Source: Nitrospira sp.
Lineage (GTDB): Bacteria > Nitrospirota > Thermodesulfovibrionia > Thermodesulfovibrionales > SM23-35
Reading direction: 5' to 3'
Assembly (NCBI GenBank): GCA_016873575.1
Contig: VGWY01000002.1
Coordinates: 1-29,686, forward strand
DNA length: 29,686 nucleotides
The translations under genes and the position numbers were made by a program. Every line of letters begins with the position of its first letter. Positions within the stretch are counted from its first letter, which is position 1. Below, one piece after another: positions 7,801 to 19,800 of this stretch. The notes beneath the pieces are model-generated. The model made no database searches. It had not been told where the DNA came from and saw only the letters and a program-made list of their open reading frames with translations.

Positions 7801-10800
7801 TTTCGCTGTTTCAACAAATTCTATTGTCTTTACACCTTCAGCGCCAAAAGATGGTGATGTCGTTTCTATCCAGGTAACAGTCCAGAATAAGGGAGAGCAG
7901 GGTGCATCAAATGTCCCCGTCAAGGCATATGAAGGAAATACACTTATTGGTTCTCAGATTATTCCTTCTATCTCAGGTAATTATCAGGCGGGTGTGTCTT
8001 TTTCTTATGATACCACTGGAAAGAGCGGTGTACATCGGATAACTGTTATCGTTGACCCTGACAATACAATCATCGAACAAAGTGATGACAACAACCAGGC
8101 ATCCAGAACCTTTGGCGTACAGGATGCTAATCTGTGGTTGACCGAGAAGTATATTTCACCCAATGGCGATGGTGTAAAAGACGGTACCCAGTTCTTCTTC
8201 AGGCTGAATGCACCAAAAACTGTGAAGATTATTGTAATTAATTGGAAAGGCGAGACTATTAGAACATTCAGGGGAAGTGAGTTTGAAAATACCACAGGAG
8301 GCAATATCATATGGGACGGGCTTGATGACAATGGCATGGCTGTTGATGATGGCCGGTATCAAATACAGATAGTTGATGTAAACAACAATATCCTTGGTAG
8401 TTTACCCGTCATAGTTGACAACAACCGCTCACCCCTGACAGATGCAATAGGCACAAAGCATTTGATGAATAATAATCTTACCTGTAAGCTGCCTGATATC
8501 TCAGATGAGAATTGGGAATGGCTTCCTGATGAAAGTGGCATAGTATTTTCAATTACTTCTTCAAATATCCCTGACTATTTAGAAGGTATTTACACAATGG
8601 CTCCTGATGGGAAGGATGTTCTCAAATTGCTCTCTATAAATTTGACTGAAAATGACGTCGTTGATTTATCAAGCTGGGCACTCTCGCCAGATGGAGAAAG
8701 AATTGCATTCTTATCATGGAAGTACGACCCTCAAAATAAAAGATACACAGAACAATTATGGGTAATGGATAGTGACGGAAAGAAGATGAATTTATTACTG
8801 TCACATGAGCAGGTTGATAATGACACAATCCTTGATATGAAATGGTCACCTGACAGTAAATATATCTTGTACAATTTTGGGCCTGTATACGTATCCGGTT
8901 ATAGTGCTTATGATCTCTGGATAATAAATGTTGGAACCTTGGAAAAGACAAAAATAGACTGGGGTTATCTCACGATAGATCTCTATGCTGAATGGTCACC
9001 TGATAGTAAGGAGATAGCCTATTTTGTCATTCCCTCAGATGGTAGTTGTATTGATGAACTGAAGGTATCTGATTTATCAGGGAATAAGAAAACTATTTTC
9101 ACATTCGATCATTGCACATGGTACACCCCAATCCATTGGGTTGATAATAAGAAAATAGTAACCCATCATCCCTCTATGCAATCTCAATTATGGCTCTTTG
9201 ATGCAAGTGGAAATGGAAATCATAGAAAACTTTCTGATGATTTTGAAGGCGAGATTTCTATAGCTCCTGATAGAAAATCCATTGCTTATATCAGCAGTAA
9301 TGCAAGTTATGATTATTTTGTAAACATATCTGATACAACAGGCAACATACAGATTCTCCATGAAACTAAAAATTCTGATCCGGATTATTTCTATACCATT
9401 AATGCTATCAAATGGTCTCCTGATTCAACAAAAATATCTTTTATAGAAGAAGGTTATCCCCAAAATCCTTATCAAACAGACAAGGTTCTAAATTCCCTTA
9501 TTGTTATTGATGTAAAGACAAAGCAGAAGAAATCACTTGATGTCAGCTCTATTGCCCAGAATAACAATACTGCCATGAAGCTATTTGAATGGCTGTCAGA
9601 TAGCCTTTCGATTTTAGCTTCTGAAACAGACCTCTATAATCAAATAGGGGATCTTTATGTCATTCATTCTGAGACTGGAAGGAGTCAACGTTTACTTCCG
9701 GACATAACCTTGCCCCTATGTGCAGATAAAATTCTATCACCTCTCGGCCATTATTTAACCTATTATCAAGATGGATACCAGACAGGTGCATGTAATCCCA
9801 AATATAGAGACTTATGGGCAATGAGTACCCTCCTTAACCTTACTGCTGAACTGAGGGCTGCTAAAGAGAAATCAGCAGTTATTCTCAAGGGTGTTGCAAC
9901 AGACCTGAACTTTGAAGGTTATATGCTCGAATATGCTGATGCAAAGAATCCGACTCAATGGAATCTTATCAGTCCTCCATCTCATATACCTGTAATAAAT
10001 GATGTATTTACCACATGGGTTCCACCATATGAAGGAACTTTCTCGGTGAGACTTACTGTATGGGATAAGGCAGGGAATGCGGCGTGGGACAGAAAAAGAG
10101 TCTTCTGGGGACTTGCATCGAGCATAACAAATCTCTATAAGACTCTTGAGATATTCTCTCCAAATGGAGATGGAATAAAAGATTCTGTTGAATTGCATTA
10201 TAGAGTTCTTGAACCTGTGCATCTTGAATTCAATATTTATGACGGAAATGATTATCTCATCACAACAATCCAGAGGGATTATACATTACCTGTTGATGAT
10301 TATATAACATGGGATGGACGGGACAGCAGCGGGAAGATTGTACCGGACGGAAAATATAAGATAAAGGTCTTTACGTATGAATTCTTTGTAGAGGTTGATA
10401 ACACACCACCTGATGTCAATATAGCGTTAACCCCTCTCAAAGAAGACCTTGATGGGGTTATTTTTGCGGAATTGCTGTGCCATGCAGTTGATAACAGGAT
10501 CAAAAACTGGGTTATTGAATATGGAGAAGGTGACAATCCGAAGGAATGGTATAAATATAGAGAAGGGGAGGGACTGCTTGTTAGGAGAGATGATGAGGGC
10601 AATGTATTAAATCCAATACAGGATACCTTGATCAGTAGATTTTCCTATTCTGATATTGAATGGCTTGTTGGAAAAAAGTTAAAGATTTCGGTTGAAGATT
10701 TTGCCGGCAACAAAATAACTGCTGTTACTGATTTCCTGAATGAAAGAATAATTCTTAATATATGGGATGGTTTTCCCATATCTGAATCCACAACAATTTC

Positions 10801-13800
10801 TTCTTTTTTAGGCAAAACAGGACATCATTCCCTTGGAGGATTGGAAACTATCAGATTACAGATTGCCAGTATGAATGTTCAATATTGGAATGGCAAGCAA
10901 TGGTTTGACACTCAACCAGTAATGAATCCGCCTTCAGGCAGGATAAATAATTTAGATTGGGATAACTCGGTCCTCAATTTAGACGAAGTCTATGCAGTGA
11001 GGATAAAGGCTGTGGATATACCGGGACAGGAGCACTATTCAAATATGCTTTCTTTTAGATCAGTATTTAGTATTGATAGCCCTTGTGGCTCAACAGGAAC
11101 TCTTCTTATAGCTAACAATTCTCTTTTGGAGGAACTCCAATTAATTAAGCTCCAGGTACAGAGCGATGTGGATACAAATTATTCCCAACTGACTGATTAT
11201 CACGTCTATGATTTCACAAAAGGTGATTACATCCCGGCGGGTATATTCTATCCTCCAATCCCTCCCATTCAATCCGGGATGACATATAAGTTCAGAATGG
11301 TCGGGATTGGTGTCAGCGGGAAAATATATGAAAGTGTTACACAGTATCCACAAGATTGCCCTGTTAAAATCTCCCTTGATGTTAAATACGAAGAAGTTGA
11401 TTGTGGCCTTATATCTCATAAGGCAGAGCTTTCAACACATATTAAGGAATTGAATGGTAATGTGTATTTAAAAACCCTGAGCTATTATATCCAGAATTCT
11501 GAGGGACTCAAGCTTTTACGCCAATTTGATTTGACCAAAGATGGATGGGGTAGTGTAACAATTGATACCTCTGATATGCTTGAGGGGAGCTATCCTGTAA
11601 GTGCTGTCCTTACATACCTAAGTTTAGATGATAATAAAATCAGGGAAACATCGGCATCAGGCACCCTTGCCGTTGACCGCATTCTCCCCGCTGCTCAGAT
11701 AACATATCCTTATAACTATCTGATGCTATGTCCGATCAAGGTTCCTGATACAAGGGGAGACTGGTATGGAATACCTGTTGAAGGCATAGCAGTAGATAAT
11801 ACGAATGTAAAACAGTACGAACTTTATTACGGTATTGGTGAGAATCCGACTTCATGGTTGCCTGCCATGACTCGAAAAGGTGGCCAGCTTAAACATATTT
11901 CAGGCAAGGGATTTGTGAAAGGCCAGATTGGTATCTGGGATGTAACAGATTTAAAGGGACCAACATTTTCTCTCGAACTTAAGGTCATGGATGTTGCAGG
12001 GAATGTAAGTTGTAATACTATAGGCTTTTCTATAGATACCCTGACCAGGATAACAAATCTCACGACAGACAAATCCCTCTTTTCACCCAATGGAGACGGA
12101 AACATTGACGATGTGAAGATTAGCTTTGAAACTGACGAGAATGTGACGGCAGATATAAAGGTATTTAAATTACTCCAAAAAGCAGATGGCTCTTATGCCC
12201 TCGATTCAACACCTGTAAGAACAATCGCATCCGGTTTGCTACATTTTGCCGGTACAGAAAATACCATATGGGATGGCAGAAATGATTCTAACATTATTGT
12301 ACCTGATGGACGATATGGTATTGCAGTTTTCGCAAAAGACTCCTGTGAAAATACAGCTATGAAGTGGATTGCTGTTGAGGTAGACAATACTCCACCAACA
12401 ACCATAATTACCTATCCAGGACCACCTGATTCAGTCACCAACATTGTTGAAATCAAAGGCACTGCGGATGATCCACATTTTGGAAGCTCTACCCTTGAAG
12501 CAGGTCAGGGTGATAATCCTGACGAATGGATTTTCATATCATCGAATATAATCCCTGTAAAAGACAATGTCCTCGGTAAATGGAATATATCCGGCCTTGA
12601 TGGGAAATGGACATTAAGGCTCACAGCAACTGATATTGTCGGAAACAAGAATACAACAACCGTTACCATTGACCCTGGTGCAAAGAAGAACCTTATTAAA
12701 GACCTTGATGTAACACCATGGAGTTTTTCACCGAACCATGACGGGAAACTGGATACAGCGGCAATTACCTATAATCTTACAGAGGCTTGCCAGGTAGAGA
12801 TTGATATACTGGATTCTGCCAGTACAGTCAAAAAAACATATATAACCACCACGCCTTCGTCTGGAATCTATGCATACACATGGGATGGTAAGGATAATAA
12901 AGGTGCTGTCGTTCCTGATGGGAACTATACTGTTAAACTTACCGTAATACTTTCATCCAATTCTTCTGTTACGCAGGATGAGACAATAAGAGTATCTGTT
13001 GATACAACACCTCCAACCATTGATATAAAACAGCCTGTAAACAATTCCTATATCAAAACCCATGTAACGGTAAACGGGACTATCAGTGACAAGAATCTGA
13101 CCGAGTATTCTGTTACATACTCAGGAGATTCAGGCACCATCGTTCTTGACCAGGCCAATCAGTCGAGAGAAAACTACACCTTTGGCATAATCAATGACCT
13201 TCCTGAAGAAAATTATCTACTTCATGTTAAGGCAAAAGACATTGGAGAAAATTTCATTGAAAAAAATATAGCCTTTATCATTGATAAAACACCGCCAAAA
13301 GTAAATCTCGAAACACCACAAGAAGGTGAATATTTTGGCGCTGATAAAAACATCATAAATATTAATGGCACGGTAATCGAGAATAATCTTGACACATATA
13401 GCCTGAGATATGGTGCCGGCGATAATCCGACACAGTGGATAGATTTACTGAGTGGGAATACATCTCCGGTTGATCATCATCTCTTCTCGTGGAAGGTCGG
13501 TAAAAATGACGGTATCCCTGATGGCTTATATACAATATCTTTCTATGTAAAGGATAAAGCAGGCTTTGAAACAGAAAATAAAATCAAAGTAATAATTGAT
13601 AACACACCACCGGAGACATCCATAACATCACCGGGAGATGGAGAGTATATCAAAACTGGAATTGATATTAAAGGAAGTGCACGTGATCAAAATCTGGATA
13701 AATATTCCCTTGAAATCTCTTCTGGAAATTGCGGCAGTGCCTTTAAGTGGACTTCTATCAGGACTTCCAACACTCCTATAAAAGATGGGATACTCGCCAC

Positions 13801-16800
13801 ATTGCAGACACTTCCTCATGATGGTGATTATTGTCTCAAGCTAACAACTGCTGATAAAGTGGGCAACAAAGGAGAAGCAAAGGTCAATATTAAGATAGAT
13901 GCCCATCCTCCGGAAGCACCTCTGCTATCAGGAACTATAGAAGATAAATCAAATGTAAGACTCAACTGGACGCAGGGCACAGAACCCGACCTCTCAGGTT
14001 ATAACCTCTATCGAGACAATCAAAAGGTCAATACATCACTGATAAAGGATACTGCTTATCTTGCCCAGAACCTTATGGAAGGGATTTATGCATTTAAGGT
14101 TATAGCAGTTGACCTTGCAGGGAATGAAAGCAATCCATCAAATGAAATTAAACTCAGGGTAGACCTGACAGGTCCTGATGTAAATATTCGCTCACCACAG
14201 GACGGCTCGAAAGTGAGCGGCCTTGTTGACATAAAAGGAACAGCTTATAGCCCTGATGACTTCAAGCAATACAGGATTTATATTGGTCAGGGCTCAAATC
14301 CATCTCAATGGAATCTTCTAAGGACATCTCCTGTGCCAATACCTTATGGCTCTCTTGCCCGGTGGGATACAATCAGCCTTTCTGAAGGGACTTGTTCAAT
14401 TAAGATTGAAGCAGAAGACATTTCGGGAAATATGAATACCCACCAGATAGTCGTTACAATTGACAATACACCGCCTACACCGCCAATATTCATTTCTGCG
14501 ACAACAGATGGTTCTGAAGTCACTCTTACATGGCAGGCAAATACAGACCCTGACCTCGCAGGGTATCTGTTATTCAGGAATGAACAACTTGCCAATGTCT
14601 CAGGCATTGTGATAGGAGAACTCAAACCATATCTGATAGTTGGTAAAACTTATATTGATAAGTCCCTGCCTGATGGAAGGTTTACATATTACCTCATAGC
14701 AGTTGATCAGGCAGGGAATATGAGTGACCAGTCCAATATCCTTGAGGTGGATATAGATACCCATCCACCGCAGGCAACGATTGTTGAGCCTTTAGATAAA
14801 TCACGGTTTGAGAATAAAACCCTTATAAAGGCTGAAACACCTGACATTGACATAGCATCTATCCAGTTCCAGTACAAGAAGTCGCAAGACAATGAATGGA
14901 TAAATCTGGGCAGCACTCTAACAAAAACACCCTATATCACATATATAGATCCGATGGGCAGTGGATTATCCTATGGTGATTACCACTTAAGAGCAGTGGC
15001 TACGGACAAAGGCGGAAAGAAAGACACAGCGCCGTCATTTATCACAGTCACATACACTGACCTTACTGCACCTGCTATACCATTTCAACTCAGGGCATCA
15101 ACCGATGGGAAGGAAGTTACCCTTACATGGACAGGAAATACAGAGGCAGACCTTAACGGGTATAACATCTACAGGACATCAGGGGATACAAAAACAAAGC
15201 TTACTACATCAATTGTAAAAGAGACGACTTATCAGGATAAAAACATTTCTGATGGGATATATACGTATGAAGTCACAGCAGTAGACCTCAACGATAATGA
15301 AAGTAAACCATCTAACAGTGCATCAGCAAGGATATATGCACCTTTGATAGCGCAGCCTTATACCCCGACAGGCCAAAATGTTATACAGATTATTGGGAAC
15401 AATGCCGAGGTTAATTCTTCTGTAGAGATATATGTGGATAAAGGTTCGGGTTATGTATCTCAAGGTATAACTACCGCAGACAATCAGGGTAACTCTACTC
15501 ATAATTTAAGCCTTGAGCTTGGTGAAAACAGGATAACAGCAAAGGCAACAGATAGTTCTGGTAATAAAAGCAGAACCTCAGACACGGTGGTAGTTGTTTA
15601 TAATGAACCACCCGTAGCACCAACAGGTCTTGCAGTCTCTATCCAGGATCATACAGTTTCCCTGGCATGGAATCCCAATACTGAATCAGATCTCTCTGGA
15701 TATAATCTCTACAGAAACAATAAAAAGGTTAATGTACCTGTAACAGTAACATCTGGAAACATATCAGCGTCTTCTTGCAATTATTATAATCCACCTTCAA
15801 ATGCCTTTGATTCTGAGCCATCCACATGCTGGGCATCGTCCATTAGTTACAGCACCTTTAATCCTACGTGGTTAGAGATAGACCTGCCATCACCAGAACT
15901 CATAAACCATATAGAGATACAATGGGACAGCCTTACTGATTATGAGGGGAATGAGATTCTTTACGCAGGTAAGGATTACGAGATTCAGGTCTGGTCGGGT
16001 TATGCATGGATTACACAAACAAAGGTGACCGGGAATAACACCAGGGACAATATCTTTGATTTCAAACCCTCGTACAGGACAGACAAGATCAGGATTTACA
16101 TAACAGACACAACAGCCCCTGACTACTCAAAACATGTCAGGATTTCAGAGATAAAAATCCTTAAGGATAATCTGATAGATAAAACATCCCATGAGGATAT
16201 CAATCTCCATGACGGGGAATATAATTATCAGGTCACTGCTGTTGACTATTATGGATTTGAGAGCTTGCCTTCAGATGGGATAAAAACGATTATTGGAGAT
16301 GTCATCCCTCCATCAGCACCATTGAATCTTACAGCTACTGTCTCAGGTACCGATATTATCCTGAACTGGGCTACAAACTCAGAGCCTGATTTAGCAGGCT
16401 ACAACATTTACAGAAGCACCACATCAGGTGGGCCATACATAAAGATTAATAGTTCTCCAATCAGCAGTACATCTTATCCCGATACAGGTCTTGCAAGCGG
16501 TTTTGCCTACTATTATGTGGTTGTTGCAGTGGATTATGCGAACAACGAAAGTAACTACTCCAACGAGGTAATGGGGATTCTCTTAGATACCATTCCACCA
16601 TCAAAACCTGAGATATCCTTCCCCACACTATCAGGCATACCTGTAGTGCTCTATAAGGACAGAACCGATATTTCAGGTATTGCAGAGCCAGCATCCACTG
16701 TTGAGCTATTTAAGGATAGTATTTCTGTGGGCAGTGTTATTGCGCTCAAAAATGATGTTATTGAGAACTTCGCTTTGGATCATATTGTAAATGGCACTTC

Positions 16801-19800
16801 TCTATCTCCTGATGGAAGAACTCTATCATATTCATACAATGGCTTTATATGGTTAAAGATTCTTAATACAGGTACTACAACAAAGTTAATTCAAGGTGAA
16901 TCTCCTTTGTGGTCTCCTGATGGAAGGGGACTTACCTATAAATTCTTAGACAGTAATTTGAATAATCGTATCGGTATTTATTATATAGAGACAGGCAATA
17001 GTGTTCCTTTAACTGAAGATACAAATGTCAATGAAAATAGTCCATCATGGTTATCTGACGGAAGTAAGATTGCCTTTGTAAGCAACAGGGAAGGCTCCCA
17101 GGATATATGGATTAAAGACCTTATCTCAGGTTCACTTGCTCAGATGACAAACAATAAGAATGCATCCAATCCAAAACCCTCACCAGATGGCGAAAGAATC
17201 GCATACTTTGAGTACCAGAATCTTTATGTGATTGACCTTTTGAATGGAGAGACTATCGAGGTTGATACCAAGACTGATGGGTATTCCCTTGACTGGGCAC
17301 CTGACAGCAAAGGACTCGTATTTGTATCCTACAGAAATGGGAATGCAGATGTTTTTACAATAAATATAAATACCAAAAACCAGACTCGGATTACAGATTC
17401 AATCAGTGATGAGTTTAACCCTGTGTGGTCTCCTGATGGCCATGATATTTCTTTTGTAAGACAGGAAAGTAATGGAAGTAGCTCTGTATTGATTACATCC
17501 TCCAATGCACAGGGGCAAAACAAGTTACTGCAACAAAACCTTCATACCCTGAACTATCTTTCCTGGATAAAATCAGGAGTAATTGCATATATAGATCAGA
17601 ACACATTAAATACTGCATATCTCAAGGGGCATTTTAGTTTCAAGGATATACCATTAGATATCGGAGAGAATATATTCCATGTTACTGCCACTGATTCATC
17701 AGGCAATGTAAGTGAACCTTCTGATGAAATATCTATTGTATTTGACATGAGTCTTATGCCGGACCTTGAGATTACAATAGATAATATTTTTATCTATCCG
17801 CCATATCCTATGGCAGGAGAGGAAGTGGCAATAAATGTAGTTGTATTGAATAAAGGACAGGAAGAGGTCAGGGATGTTGATCTGGATATTTATCTCCTCA
17901 ATTCTTCAGGTAATCTTGAATTATTAAAGTCAGAAAAGATTCCATCCATTACATCCGGCTCAGGAGAGGTTGTTGGGGTCAGGTGGGATAGCAATGGTAA
18001 AGTTGGCATCAATACCCTTATTGTAATTGTAGACCCTGAGGATAAGATTCATGAGCTCAGTGAAACGAACAACCTGGCAATGAAGGAGATAGTTGTTGTG
18101 AACAGCGAGGAGGTTCTGCTGACGACAACCCTCGATTCAGACCTGTATCAAGCCAATCAGGATGTCAATATCCATATCAATCTCAAAAACCCAGGTGCAG
18201 AGAAAAATATAACTATTGAGACATTGATAGAAGATGACAATGGTAATATAGTGGTATTACTAAATCCTATAAATACATACCTCCCTTATGCTTCTCATCA
18301 GGACTTTGATCTTGCCTGGAATACAAGCCATACATATGCTGGTTTATACAAAGTGCATTCTATCTTAAAAGGTTCTCCAGGTGTTCTATCTGAAAATAGG
18401 ATTTCATTCACCATTGAGCCTGATATAAACATTGATTCATCAATCATTACTGACGAGGCTCATTACGGTCCAAGAGAGGATGTGTCTTTAAGCATCAACA
18501 TAAAAAACAATGGAAGAAATTATGTTGTACCTCAACTCATAGTGAAAGTGAAGATTATGGATCAGAACAATAATATTATCTTTGCAGAGGACAGGACATT
18601 GACAACCCTCCTGCCTGCTGCAACCAATAATCTGAACTTCATCTGGAATACAGGGCTTACATCACCCGGCAGTTATAATGCAACTGTTGAGATTTATATC
18701 GCCAATCAGATTGTTTCAACGAAAACAACATCCTTTGTTATTGATTCCTCAGTGATTATTACAGGAAATATAATAGTCAAACCTTCTGTTGCACTCTTTG
18801 GTGGTTCTGTGCTCATCTACTATACAATTCAGAATAATGGCAATGTCAATATCAGCGATCTTCCATTACAGGTTCTGATTGTAGACCCTGATAGCCAGGC
18901 TATCAGGAATGCCGGAGAAGATATCATAGACCTTCAAATTGCTGAAGAAAAAAATAGGCAATTCCTGTTTTCAACCCAGGGTTATGGGCTGAAGGCATAT
19001 GTGATTTTACTTCAGTATTCGCATCAGGGTGATACAAAGAACATTGCAAGCACATCTTTCTCAATCAAAGACGGAACTCCACCTGTGGTTAATATCGCTT
19101 CACCTGCATCAGGGAGCCATGCTAACTCTGAGGTAGGTATAGTTGTTACCGCTAAAGATGATGCCTCTGGAGTTGATAGGGTTGAATACCAGATGGACAA
19201 TGGGACATGGAGTTTGCTGCCAGTTTCAGACCCTTCTGCTAACAGGTATTCAACGACATGGATTACAGTGAAGGCAGATGAAGGGAGTCATACAATAAGT
19301 TTCAGGGCAACAGACAAAGCTGGAAACATGTCTAACCCTGTTTCAACCACAGTTATTGTTGAGTCTATCCAACCTGTTGAAGTGCTTAAAGGCACAATTA
19401 CAGCCCGACCAAACTTAGCATATCCAGGTCAAGATGAAACTATTACCTACACCATAACAAACAATAGGAATGAAGATATGAACAATACCAATGTTAAGGT
19501 TTTAATTGTTAATCAAGAAAATCAGGGAATAAAGCAAACCTTTGAGACAACAGTCAATATCCCAATGAATACAACCATAACAGGCAATTTCATCTTTTCA
19601 ACATCAGACTTAACACCTCAAATATTTACTGTCATCCTGCAGGCTGCTATATCCACAGTGCCTGAATCAAAAGAACTTGCGAGAACATTCTTTGAGATAA
19701 AGCCGGCTTTAGAAATAACCAAAAAAATAACTGATGTCAAAAATCTTCTCGTGTGGCTGAATGACAAATGTAATGAACATCAAGAGAGACATTCAAGAAG

